From assembly GCA_947499545.1 (NCBI GenBank), contig CANMOZ010000014.1, positions 1 to 64,000 of the forward strand: a stretch of DNA of 64,000 bases. The letters are read 5' to 3'. A model generated the notes under the pieces. That model worked only from the letters and a program-made list of their open reading frames with translations. It was not told where the DNA came from and searched no databases. Shown here one piece after another: positions 16,801 through 27,294 of this stretch (within the stretch, counting starts at the first letter, position 1; every line of letters starts with the position of its first letter). The DNA comes from an uncultured Saccharospirillaceae bacterium (GTDB taxonomy: Bacteria; Pseudomonadota; Gammaproteobacteria; Pseudomonadales; Oceanobacteraceae). Position numbers and translations under genes: made by a program.

Positions 16801-17850
16801 ATGACTCATGTTACTCGTCAGCGAACACCGTCTATTAAAGGCAAGTTGGCTTCAAAGGCGGTTTCATTTTTCATTTATATCTGGCTAGGCATCCATACAG
16901 CGACCATTTTCGCCCAGTGTGGTAATAGCAATAAATTTATGGTGATTCACAGTTATCATCCTGAGTTCCCATGGGTACAAAGTTACTCACGAGGCATCGA
17001 ACAAAACCTTGAACAGCCTTTTAGCCTTACACACTTCTACATGGATACCAAACGGAAACCAGCCAGTGCATTTAACAACATCTCCGAACAAGCGTGGCAA
17101 TACTTTCTTAGTCAAAAACCAAGAGCCGTTATTTTAAGTGATGATAACGCTCTTAGGTTATTAGGGCCTAAATTCGTGAAAACTAACTGCAACATTGTTT
17201 ACCTTGGCATCAACAATAATCCAAGAAATTATGGCATGCTAAATCACAACAATGTCAGCGGTGTCTTAGAGCGCCCTCTCATTAAGCGTTCGATGTTATT
17301 GATGAATCATTTCTTGCCCATTAGAAAAGCCTTAGTTTTATTTGACAACAGCGTCACCGCCCAAGTCGTTCAACAAGATATATTTAACCATCAAAGCAAT
17401 ATGATTATGGGAATAACCAGTTTAGACATCTATTTAATCGATTCTTTTACTACTTGGAAAGAAGTCGTCAGCATGAAATATGAAGGTGACCAAGCTTACG
17501 ATGCAATTTTCATTGGGCTCTATCACACGCTCACAAATGAGTTTGGCCAGCACGTTCCTGCGAATACCGTTCTAAACTGGACATCAGAGAATGTTAAAGT
17601 TCCTTTATTTGCTTTTTGGGATTTTTCTATTGGCCAAGGCAAAGCATTGGGCGGCTATGTTTTATATGGTGAAGATCAAGGAAAAGCCGCTGCTAAACAA
17701 CTCATAAATATGCTAACGAAATCTAAAGACACACACCTCAACCCAGCAACCGGCGACACCGGGCGTTATTTATTCAGTCGCTCCGAATTAAAACGCTGGT
17801 CGCTTAAAGTTCCAGAGAAACTGGACAAACAAATCAATTGGATTCCCTGA
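16801..17850 (+). CDS. Periplasmic ABC-type substrate-binding protein (PF04392-like), copy 2
   Basis: This 349-residue paralogue of the preceding gene shares nearly all signature blocks (SYHPEFPWVQSYSRGI, ILSDDNALRLLGPKF, YLGINNNPRNYG, NVSGVLERPLIKRSM, LVLFDNSVTAQVV, IFIGLYHT, LFAFWDFSIGQGKA, GRYLFSRSELKRW). The signal peptide is longer and more basic and ends FAQCG. A good Shine-Dalgarno (GGGAGG) lies upstream, though 15 bases from the ATG. The 117-base gap from copy 1 has no obvious terminator, so co-transcription is likely. No transporter partners are present. Confidence 0.75.
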   Translation: MTHVTRQRTPSIKGKLASKAVSFFIYIWLGIHTATIFAQCGNSNKFMVIHSYHPEFPWVQSYSRGIEQNLEQPFSLTHFYMDTKRKPASAFNNISEQAWQYFLSQKPRAVILSDDNALRLLGPKFVKTNCNIVYLGINNNPRNYGMLNHNNVSGVLERPLIKRSMLLMNHFLPIRKALVLFDNSVTAQVVQQDIFNHQSNMIMGITSLDIYLIDSFTTWKEVVSMKYEGDQAYDAIFIGLYHTLTNEFGQHVPANTVLNWTSENVKVPLFAFWDFSIGQGKALGGYVLYGEDQGKAAAKQLINMLTKSKDTHLNPATGDTGRYLFSRSELKRWSLKVPEKLDKQINWIP

Positions 17851-18034
17851 TTTTTCTATCATTACTATGTTCGTTATATACAATGCTAAGCCAACCGTCA
17901 GAACTTCCTCTTTGCGTAACTCTTAGCTCATTGATCGATCTTGTCATCTAAAGATACAAATAGCACTGCAGAGTGCAACCAATCGAGGATAGACATGATG
18001 AATTCTTAATCGAAATTTGTGTTAGCCTGTATAA

Positions 18035-18211
18035 ATGGTAAATTTTTGTTTGAATTTAGGTATCGTTCAAAAATTTCAAATTGAATTGAAACAGTTTCTA
18101 GGAAAAACTCTCGAAACGACATGCTTTGATGGTTTCTATAGTTTATTTATTAAAGGTGATGATTCTATTGAAATAGCTACAAAAGACTCGAGATCAGAAT
18201 GCAACCCATAA
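18035..18211 (+). CDS. Possible small ORF (58 codons), doubtful
   Basis: In the 440-base gap after the binding-protein genes, an AT-rich frame encodes 58 residues beginning MVNFCLNLGIVQKF and ending SRSECNP. A stop lies directly upstream of the ATG and there is no ribosome-binding site. An overlapping frame (18177-18323) also reads like protein (CTGPLGGTQFMAFPVFNTL). Both could be decayed remnants. The gap is otherwise featureless. Confidence 0.15.
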   Translation: MVNFCLNLGIVQKFQIELKQFLGKTLETTCFDGFYSLFIKGDDSIEIATKDSRSECNP

Positions 18212-18291
18212 CGATTGTCTAGCCAATGGTTCCTGCACAGGCCCACTGGGAGGCACTCAGTTTATGGCCTTCCCTGTGTTTAACACACTCT

Positions 18292-19389
18292 CTAACAACG
18301 ACGTCTCTTCAACCCCAACATAAGCATTAGGAGCAACATTAGCAGTTCAGTACTAGTGGCACCGCCACCTCCCCCACCGCTGCTACCCCCACTTGAAGTT
18401 GCTGGAGTATCTGTAGAGTCTTCTGTGTCTGTGACGGGGTCAGGATCTGTAACGGGATCTGTGACGGGATCTGTGACGGGATCTGTGACGGGATCAGAAT
18501 CATCACTCCCATTAAATCGTTCATCAATATCGGTCGCCAGTGTTAGGGTTCCAACTTTGCTTTGAATCCAGCTGATCAACTGGCTGGTATTCGTATACAC
18601 ACCAGGATACCCGGGTAATGCACAGCCAAACCCATTGCTCACAATACCCACCTGAACGTAGGTGTCGCCATCTTGCCCCATGATAGGGCCACCGCTGTCG
18701 CCCTGGCAGGAATCTGTTCCTCCATCAGGGACACCCGCGCATATAGCGGGCGAAGAAATGCTGCCATAGTTGTAATCACTTCCAGTACATTCTGCCTCTG
18801 TAATGAGAGGCACATCCACCGATCTCAATAATCTTGAAGCACTGCCGCCGCTGGAAGTCGTTCCCCACCCCATCACCGTCAACAGAGGGCCTTCTCCATT
18901 CAAATCGGCATCTAAGGTTTCTTGGAAGTCTGTTTGATTAATTAAGTTGATAATGGAGCCTGCCGAATTAGGGACAGGTGTTGAAAGCTCTATCACTGCG
19001 ATATCAAAATCGTAGGTGCTTGAATTGTAGTTTTCATGAGAGATAAGGGTCGTGGCTGTATATCGATTAGCATTCAATTCAACGCTGTTTTGAATGTCGT
19101 AAACGCCAACGAAGGCTTGAACATCGGAGGCAGAGAACCCATCAACACAGTGAGCGGCTGTTAAAACCCAAGTATCATTAATTAAAGAACCGCCACATAG
19201 AAAGCTTCCTATTTGTAAATAAACCATCCAAGGGTAACCTGTCTCCGTTACGGAGCCGCCCACAATTTTTGCGATATAATCAGGCTCGTCGACTCGAAAT
19301 TCAGACGCATGAATGATCGTTGTTTGAAATACAACACCCAAAACCACAGACACAACCAGTCTGCGGCCAAATAGAGTAAGTGCTCGCAT
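18292..19389 (-). CDS. Secreted trypsin-like serine protease with GlyGly-CTERM-type tail
   Basis: This 365-residue S1A protease has a signal peptide (about 1-29), an activation site IVGG (42-45), and the catalytic triad H80 (TAAHC), D129 (DFDIAV) and S232 (GDSGGP). Cysteines are spaced as in chymotrypsin-fold enzymes. The domain ends about 285, followed by a (DPVT)n linker, then a Ser/Gly-rich GGSSGGGGGG run, a Leu/Met-rich transmembrane segment and a basic end KRRRC. This matches GlyGly-CTERM sorting tails processed by rhombosortase and associated with type II secretion; neither system is encoded in this window. The S1 specificity residue at D226 (DSCQGDSGG) indicates Lys/Arg preference. Confidence 0.9.
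   Translation of the reverse strand: MRALTLFGRRLVVSVVLGVVFQTTIIHASEFRVDEPDYIAKIVGGSVTETGYPWMVYLQIGSFLCGGSLINDTWVLTAAHCVDGFSASDVQAFVGVYDIQNSVELNANRYTATTLISHENYNSSTYDFDIAVIELSTPVPNSAGSIINLINQTDFQETLDADLNGEGPLLTVMGWGTTSSGGSASRLLRSVDVPLITEAECTGSDYNYGSISSPAICAGVPDGGTDSCQGDSGGPIMGQDGDTYVQVGIVSNGFGCALPGYPGVYTNTSQLISWIQSKVGTLTLATDIDERFNGSDDSDPVTDPVTDPVTDPVTDPDPVTDTEDSTDTPATSSGGSSGGGGGGATSTELLMLLLMLMLGLKRRRC
18443..18490 (-). repeat. Tandem 12-bp repeat (4 units) encoding DPVT linker
   Basis: Four copies of GGATCTGTGACG (first with one change) lie in frame in the trypsin gene and encode the Asp-Pro-Val-Thr repeat between the protease domain and the C-terminal sorting tail. Unit gain or loss would keep the frame. 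Confidence 0.9.
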
Positions 19390-19623
19390 AAGGAAGGTGC
19401 TCGACTTTCAGCTTGCCCTCCTTATAGAATATGCGTGACGTTATTTTTCTTAGTAAATCTTTAGCAGCATTTCATTAAAGCATGATGGCATTTTACTCGT
19501 TTATGTAAACCTTCATAACAAAACATCACGTTAAAGGTTTGCAATGATGAAATTCCAATCCATCCGCATTATTTTTGAAATAGGCGTTTGAAACGGGTAA
19601 ATGCAAATCCTTAGTATTTTAAT

Positions 19624-21087
<1,464 letters not shown>

Positions 21088-21105
21088 TTAACCGATGCTT
21101 TCACC

Positions 21106-24100
21106 CTACTCTGGTCGAGCACGAGTGGTTTCAAGGAGAGAATGCAAATTCGATGCTTTTGGTTTTACGAGCCAAAATTTCGGTAAAAATCGCTCAAAAT
21201 CAGCTAACAGCTCTTCTCCCCATGGGCTTTTTGTTTTGGCTACATGCTCTCTAATAATCTCTCTTAAATGATAACGATGCGCTTCTGTTTCTTCATTGGT
21301 GATTCGAACGACATCAATTAGCTCTCGATTATACTTATCAACAAAACTTCGATCTAAATCCAATACATAGGCCAATCCGCCTGTCATCCCGGCTCCAAAA
21401 TTGTAACCCGTTCTTCCTAAAACCGTGATAACGCCTCGGGTCATATATTCACAGCAATGGTCTCCTGCCCCTTCAACGACCGCAATAGCGCCTGAATTAC
21501 GCACGCCAAAGCGTTCACCGGCACGACCAGCAACGTAAAGAAAACCGCCCGTCGCACCGTATAAGCAAGTATTGCCGATCAATGACATTTCATAGGAGGG
21601 TTGAGAGGGCAGATAGTGGAATGGGCAAATAACCACCTCTCCTCCCGTCATACCTTTACCGACATAATCATTTGCGGCCCCTGTCAGAGTCAAGTTTTGT
21701 CCGGCCAAATTCCATGCACCAAAGCTTTGCCCAGCGTGTCCCTTAAAGCTGAATCTTAATGGGGTGGCAGCCATACCAGAGTTACCCCACTTTTTTGCAA
21801 TGACACCCGCTGTACGTGCACCAATTGCTCGGTCAGAATTTTTTATGTTGTAATGAACGTGCTGGCCTTTACCCATTTCAATCCACTTGTGTGAGTCTCT
21901 TACCATACGTTCAGACAATTGAATGCTATTTCGTTTATGCTCTTTAAATCGTGGAATTTGTACGTTTTCTGGCTTTTCTAATAATTTATACAGGTCTAAT
22001 TGGTGATACTGAGGATCTGATTGAACCCCTTGTGAGATAGTTAAAGCTTCAACTCTACCCCTTAATTCTGATAATGACGCCACACCAATTTCAAACAATC
22101 GTTTTCGAGTATCTTCAGCAAGGCATCTAAAAAAAGTCATCACCTCATCAACAGCCCCCCGATAATAATGCTGCCTTAAATGAAGGTCTTGCGTCGCAAC
22201 CCCTGTCGCACAATTATTTAAATGACAAATGCGTAAATATTTGCAGCCCAATGCAACCATAGGTGCTGTTCCAAACCCAAATGAATCAGCGCCTAAAATC
22301 GTTGCTTTGATAACGTCATCTGCTGTTTTTAACCCTCCATCTATTTGGAGGATCACTCGATCACGAAAACCATTGAGGGTTAATGCCTGATGCGCTTCAA
22401 CTAAACCTAATTCCCAAGCAGAACCCGCGTGCTTGATAGACGAAATAGGTGAAGCTGCTGTCCCCCCGTCATACCCTGAAATAGTGATTAAATCAGCACC
22501 CGCTTTGGCGACACCTGAAGCAATGGTGCCAACTCCTGGTGACGAAACCAGTTTGACAGAAACCAGTGCTTCCGGATTCACTTCTTTTAAATCGTAAATA
22601 AGTTCAGCTAAGTCTTCGATTGAGTAAATATCATGATGCGGTGGAGGCGAAATCAAAGTGACACCCGGATTGGCATAACGAAGCCGAGCGATCAATTCAT
22701 TTACTTTAGCACCGGGCAACTGACCGCCTTCACCGGGTTTAGCGCCTTGAGCAATTTTAATCTGAAGCACTTCAGCGTTGACTAAATATTCCGCTGTAAC
22801 GCCAAATCGACCAGAGGCAATTTGTTTAATTTTCGAATTCTTTAAACTGTTGTAACGGGCCGGATCTTCTCCCCCTTCCCCGGAGTTAGAACGCCCACCT
22901 AATCGATTCATCGCTTCCGCTAGTGCTTCATGTGCTTCTGGTGACAACGCGCCCAAAGACATAGCTGCAGTATCAAACCTCTTGTAAATCGACTCACAAG
23001 GTTCGACTTCATCTATGTTTGAAAGTGCTTTATCCGACAACGATTGGATTTGAAATAAATCTCTTAAGTGAGCCGCGGGTCGCTCATTTACAGTAGTTTT
23101 ATAAGCAGTATAATCGTCACCTGAGCCTGTTTTGGTGAAGGTTTGCAGTCGCGTGACCACATCAGGGTTAAAGCAGTGGTATTCTCCACCGTACATATAT
23201 TTAACTGCACCTGCTGTCTGTACACCATAAGAACCAGACCATGCTCGATTCGCCAACTGTAATTGTCGTAGGTCTAAATCATGAAAGCTCAATCCGCCCA
23301 ACTGGTTAGGCATGGAAGGAAAGCATACCGATGTGACGTCATAACCCAACCCTAATACTTCAAACAACTGCGCACCGCGATATGAAGCAATGGTGGAAAT
23401 ACCCATTTTAGATAGAATTTTATAAATGCCTTTCCGAATGCCTTGCCGGTACTGTTTAAATGCAATAAAAGGCTCAACCATAATAGCGCCTTGTTGGCAC
23501 TGCGCATGAATAATTTCATAACTTAACCATGGATAAATGGCCGTCGCTCCTAGGCTGATTAACGCGGCAAATTGATGAGCATCTCGTGCTTGCCCGGTTT
23601 CCAATAAAATATTACAGGCACAGCGTTTACCTAATTGCGTAAGCGCTTGATGCAATGCTCCCACTGCCAATGCTGCTGGAATCAGTTTCTCGTTTTTTTG
23701 AACAATTCTGTCCGACAATATAATGAGTAGCGTTCCTTCATCAACAGCGACTGCGACTTGATCAATGAGTTTTTGAAGACCCGCATGCAGTGTTTCATCA
23801 GGACTTAATCCTAAACTGATCTTTGTAAAGGGAAATCCTAAATCACTCCGTTGCAAAATGGCCTGATACTTAACGGTCGATAAAACAGGTGTATTCAATA
23901 AAATTCGTTGTGCATGCTCGGCTGTTTCTTCAAATGCATTTTGCTCTGGGCCCAGACAGGTTTCCAGAGACATCACGATGGATTCTCTTAATGAATCTAT
24001 AGGCGGGTTGGTTACCTGTGCAAACTGTTGTCTGAGATAGTCGGTGATTAATTTATCTTGTCGGGACAAAGCCGCTAAAGGAGTGTCATCTCCCATTGAT

Positions 24101-25542
24101 CCCGTTGCTTCTTGCCCCTTTACTGCAAGCAAATTAATCAGTGATTTCTTTTCTTCAAAAGTTACCAAATGTAAGCGTTCATGAATAGCAAGTTGCTCAG
24201 GTGAACAAAATTCATCTTTTGTTTTGACCGACTCTAAACGCGATTCAATTCGAATACTGTGATCTCTTAACCAAGCACGATAAGGATTGCGTTTAACCAA
24301 GGATTGATCGACATCATCCGCTGAGAAAATTCGATGTTCCTTAGTATCAATCGCAAAAATATCCCCTGGGCGCACTCTTCCCATTTTAATAATGTCGTCT
24401 GGGTGGTATCCCCACACACCGATTTCAGAAGCAACGGTGATCCAACCATTACGTGTTTCAACCCATCGTGCAGGTCTTAATCCATTGCGATCTAATGCAC
24501 ATATTGCAACATCACCATCGGTTAGCACTATACCCGCTGGGCCATCCCAAGGTTCCATATGCATGGATTGATATTCATAAAACGCACGTAAATCTGGATC
24601 AATTATCTCAACATTTTGCCAAGCAGGTGGTATCAGCAATCGTAATGCTCGGCAAATATTCATCCCCCCTGCGACTAAATATTCCAACATATTATCAAGG
24701 CTTTGAGAATCCGACCCCGATTCAGAAACGATGACACCCAATTCTGAAAGCTCAGGTAATAATGGACTTTTCAATATGGGCAAACGTGCTTTTGCCCACT
24801 GACGATTGCCTCTTATCGTGTTGATTTCACCATTATGAGCGAGAAAACGAAAGGGCTGTGCCAGTGACCACTGAGGCTGAGTATTTGTAGAAAAGCGTTG
24901 ATGAAAGACACATATTGAAGCTTCGAACGTTGGATCTTGCAAATCTAGATAAAATTTTTCTATATCATTGGGTAGGAATAAACCTTTATAAACGATTGTT
25001 TTGCTTGAAATCGAGCCACAATAAAATAACTCATGATCGCACAGTTGTTTTTCTATCTTTTTACGAACGACATATAACCGTTTATTTTCTTCTTCACTGG
25101 TGACATGCGTTAAATCCAAAAAAAATTGACTAACAAACGGTGTGCTTTGACCGGCTATAAACCCCAGCACACTTGGATCAACAGGAACTTCTCGCCAGAC
25201 TTTAAGAGGTGTTGAGTTTTCTTTCGCAACGGACTCTATTGCTTTAATCTGCGATGCTCTTTGTTGGAGGTCTGATGATAGAAAAACCATTCCAACTGCA
25301 AAGCGTTTTGGAAGTGTTATTTTTTGTTCTTTCAGTTTTGCTCTAAAATATTCAGGAGAATAACGAATTAAAAGACCACAGCCATCACCCGTTTTACCAT
25401 CAGCAGCCACGCCGCCTCGGTGCAGTAAACAACCCAGAGCTTCAAGAGAACGTTTAAGCAACTCATTGGAATATTGACCTGCTGGATCTGCAATTAAACC
25501 AAAGCCACAATTATCCCGGCTGTCTTCGGTTGAATACAGCAT
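21106..25542 (-). CDS. gltB: Glutamate synthase (NADPH) large subunit
   Basis: This alpha subunit of GOGAT converts glutamine plus 2-oxoglutarate to two glutamates. The N-terminal Ntn glutaminase domain begins at the catalytic Cys after RDN (CGFGLIAD), with a short propeptide to be removed. Central and FMN-binding synthase domains follow (MSLGALSPEAHEALAEAMNR, GRSNSGEGGEDP, KPGEGGQLPG, then the 3Fe-4S cysteines in CRYLRICHLNNCATG-like sequence). The C-terminal GXGXG beta-helix closes the protein. A GTG at 25566 is possible, but the ATG at 25542 has GGGAGG four bases upstream, giving 1478 residues. Expected FMN and Fe-S enzyme of ammonium assimilation. Confidence 0.95.
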   Translation of the reverse strand: MLYSTEDSRDNCGFGLIADPAGQYSNELLKRSLEALGCLLHRGGVAADGKTGDGCGLLIRYSPEYFRAKLKEQKITLPKRFAVGMVFLSSDLQQRASQIKAIESVAKENSTPLKVWREVPVDPSVLGFIAGQSTPFVSQFFLDLTHVTSEEENKRLYVVRKKIEKQLCDHELFYCGSISSKTIVYKGLFLPNDIEKFYLDLQDPTFEASICVFHQRFSTNTQPQWSLAQPFRFLAHNGEINTIRGNRQWAKARLPILKSPLLPELSELGVIVSESGSDSQSLDNMLEYLVAGGMNICRALRLLIPPAWQNVEIIDPDLRAFYEYQSMHMEPWDGPAGIVLTDGDVAICALDRNGLRPARWVETRNGWITVASEIGVWGYHPDDIIKMGRVRPGDIFAIDTKEHRIFSADDVDQSLVKRNPYRAWLRDHSIRIESRLESVKTKDEFCSPEQLAIHERLHLVTFEEKKSLINLLAVKGQEATGSMGDDTPLAALSRQDKLITDYLRQQFAQVTNPPIDSLRESIVMSLETCLGPEQNAFEETAEHAQRILLNTPVLSTVKYQAILQRSDLGFPFTKISLGLSPDETLHAGLQKLIDQVAVAVDEGTLLIILSDRIVQKNEKLIPAALAVGALHQALTQLGKRCACNILLETGQARDAHQFAALISLGATAIYPWLSYEIIHAQCQQGAIMVEPFIAFKQYRQGIRKGIYKILSKMGISTIASYRGAQLFEVLGLGYDVTSVCFPSMPNQLGGLSFHDLDLRQLQLANRAWSGSYGVQTAGAVKYMYGGEYHCFNPDVVTRLQTFTKTGSGDDYTAYKTTVNERPAAHLRDLFQIQSLSDKALSNIDEVEPCESIYKRFDTAAMSLGALSPEAHEALAEAMNRLGGRSNSGEGGEDPARYNSLKNSKIKQIASGRFGVTAEYLVNAEVLQIKIAQGAKPGEGGQLPGAKVNELIARLRYANPGVTLISPPPHHDIYSIEDLAELIYDLKEVNPEALVSVKLVSSPGVGTIASGVAKAGADLITISGYDGGTAASPISSIKHAGSAWELGLVEAHQALTLNGFRDRVILQIDGGLKTADDVIKATILGADSFGFGTAPMVALGCKYLRICHLNNCATGVATQDLHLRQHYYRGAVDEVMTFFRCLAEDTRKRLFEIGVASLSELRGRVEALTISQGVQSDPQYHQLDLYKLLEKPENVQIPRFKEHKRNSIQLSERMVRDSHKWIEMGKGQHVHYNIKNSDRAIGARTAGVIAKKWGNSGMAATPLRFSFKGHAGQSFGAWNLAGQNLTLTGAANDYVGKGMTGGEVVICPFHYLPSQPSYEMSLIGNTCLYGATGGFLYVAGRAGERFGVRNSGAIAVVEGAGDHCCEYMTRGVITVLGRTGYNFGAGMTGGLAYVLDLDRSFVDKYNRELIDVVRITNEETEAHRYHLREIIREHVAKTKSPWGEELLADFERFLPKFWLVKPKASNLHSLLETTRARPE

Positions 25543-25764
25543 ACATCCTCCCAATCTTAAAGACACCGCCGTTTTTCAAACAATAGACTGCTATATGGAG
25601 TAGCCTATTTGCAGCATGATAAAAATACCCTTAGTTATTCAGATTAGGGAGTTTCATCAAAGTGTCGCTTGCTAAATCATTACTTATTTGAGACTTGTAT
25701 AAATGACTTAGGTATAAAATGTCAACAAATGGCCTTAATTTTCTATAAATCTCCCACTTTATCC

Positions 25765-25776
25765 ATAATCATTCTC
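25765..25776 (-). promoter_or_regulatory. Weak Fur-like site upstream of gltB
   Basis: On the minus strand GAGAATGATTAT matches 10 of 12 bases of one half of the Fur consensus, but the other half is poor. It lies in the 296-base gap between damX and gltB, far (over 220 bases) from the gltB start. No other clear element is seen in this gap. Confidence 0.2.
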
Positions 25777-25838
25777 AATTGCAGACTCTCTGTAAATAGG
25801 GTTTACTCAAAACCATTCTATTCACATGAGATAAATTG

Positions 25839-27245
25839 CTATTGAGAACGAATTTCTTTTTGTATAGATTCAAATTTTCTCAACCAAGGCTTTTGACTCT
25901 GCAAAGATTTCGGGAAGGTATTTTTTACTTTTTCTGCTTCTATTTTTGTTTTAAATTGCCCGTAAAGCACAACATGCCATGGAGAACCTTTGAACATGCC
26001 ACGATAGACCCACCAATCATTACCAAGAGACTTATATTTCTTTATGAATCGATCAGCATTTTCTCGACTACGCGTTCCTAAAAGCTGATAAGTGTAGTGC
26101 TGAGAAGGCAATGTTAGAAGAGAATCTTTAGCATTTTGATTATAACTAACCCGCTCAACTGCTTCAGACTTCTTCTCATAAGAAGTGATTTCAGATGATT
26201 TTTGTTGCTCTTGTGAAACTTTTTTCTCAGTTTTTTCCTTTTCTTTTTTTATCGGGGTATTCGGTTTTTTCTGTGCTAACCATTGTTCTAAGGCATCCTG
26301 ACGTTTCGGACTATTTTCATTATCATTTTTTTCAAGTCTGCTAACGCTTTCTGTGGCTTTCTTATCAGTTGGCAAAATTATTTCGCTAGCTTTTGCCCCT
26401 TCAGTCACTTGCTCTTTCTTTTTAACTTGCGACAGATTTTTGTCTGCCCCTGTTAAGGCTTCCCCTGTTAAGGCTTCCCCGGTTGAGGTAGGCACTTGAG
26501 GGGTACGAGCTTGAATCAAGCGCTCCAACGGGTCAATGATCGGTGAAGGTGTCTTGTTATTAACAATCGCTTCGTCTGAAGGTTGTTGCTGTTCAATCTG
26601 AAACTGAAAGTACAGCGCTATGCCCAAACTGACTAATATACACCCAAGCGCTAATATATGCCCTCTCGGCAAACGCTGCGACCAAGAAGGTCGTCTTTTC
26701 TGGGGCTTGGGATTGGTGAGATCGCCCGGCCATACCGCCGCAGGGACAGCACTTTGTTCACCATATACTTTCTTCCAACAGCTGCGGGCCTGCTCTTTCG
26801 GTAATGGATTTAATTGAATTTGATGTAGGCGAGTATCTAAGTGACCAATGTTATGATTTTTCCGTGTGGTTAACAGCAACCTAGGGGCACCTGCTGTCAA
26901 CCAACTTTCTACCAATTGCCAATCATCGGTATCCAGTGCGTCCGCGTTGTCTAGAACCAACATATGTATGGCTTTACTGCGTGACTCAGTCAACTGTTCG
27001 TAGTGAACATCCAGAGGCTGCTGGAGCGTGCGGGCATCCACCCAAGCAACCCATCCAAGATCTTGCCCCATGCGGTTGAGAGCCCGCTTGACGATTTCGG
27101 TTTTACCTGAACCTTCCGCCCCGTCAATGCATACAGATAAATCGCTGTAGGTAAGCAGGTGTAATAAGAAATCGAATTGCTGCTGACGCTCTGGCCACCA
27201 AAGAAAACTTAAGGGCTCCGTTTGAACCGCTTGAGCACTGGACAT
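25839..27245 (-). CDS. damX: DamX-like SPOR-domain cell division protein with N-terminal ATPase-like domain
   Basis: This 468-residue protein has an N-terminal P-loop domain (Walker A GAEGSGKT, 43-50; Walker B-like MLVLDNADAL). A single transmembrane segment (about 197-217, LALGCILVSLGIALYF) precedes a long low-complexity charged/Pro-Thr region with a perfect GEALT-GEALT doubling. The C-terminal SPOR domain (about 385-465) carries YTYQLLGTRSRENADRFIKKY and WHVVLYGQFKTKIEAEKV. SPOR domains bind denuded glycan strands at the septum. The position between aroB and gltB is the usual damX site in this group. It is followed downstream by the gltB promoter gap. Confidence 0.85.
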   Translation of the reverse strand: MSSAQAVQTEPLSFLWWPERQQQFDFLLHLLTYSDLSVCIDGAEGSGKTEIVKRALNRMGQDLGWVAWVDARTLQQPLDVHYEQLTESRSKAIHMLVLDNADALDTDDWQLVESWLTAGAPRLLLTTRKNHNIGHLDTRLHQIQLNPLPKEQARSCWKKVYGEQSAVPAAVWPGDLTNPKPQKRRPSWSQRLPRGHILALGCILVSLGIALYFQFQIEQQQPSDEAIVNNKTPSPIIDPLERLIQARTPQVPTSTGEALTGEALTGADKNLSQVKKKEQVTEGAKASEIILPTDKKATESVSRLEKNDNENSPKRQDALEQWLAQKKPNTPIKKEKEKTEKKVSQEQQKSSEITSYEKKSEAVERVSYNQNAKDSLLTLPSQHYTYQLLGTRSRENADRFIKKYKSLGNDWWVYRGMFKGSPWHVVLYGQFKTKIEAEKVKNTFPKSLQSQKPWLRKFESIQKEIRSQ

Positions 27246-27294
27246 AGCGCCTCCTTGCCAATCCAGCTCTTCATATCCCTATGAGGCTGCTTTT

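Noticed and set aside
15667-17850. Complete ABC importer
   Set aside because: Only binding-protein genes are present; no permease or ATPase frame nearby on either strand.
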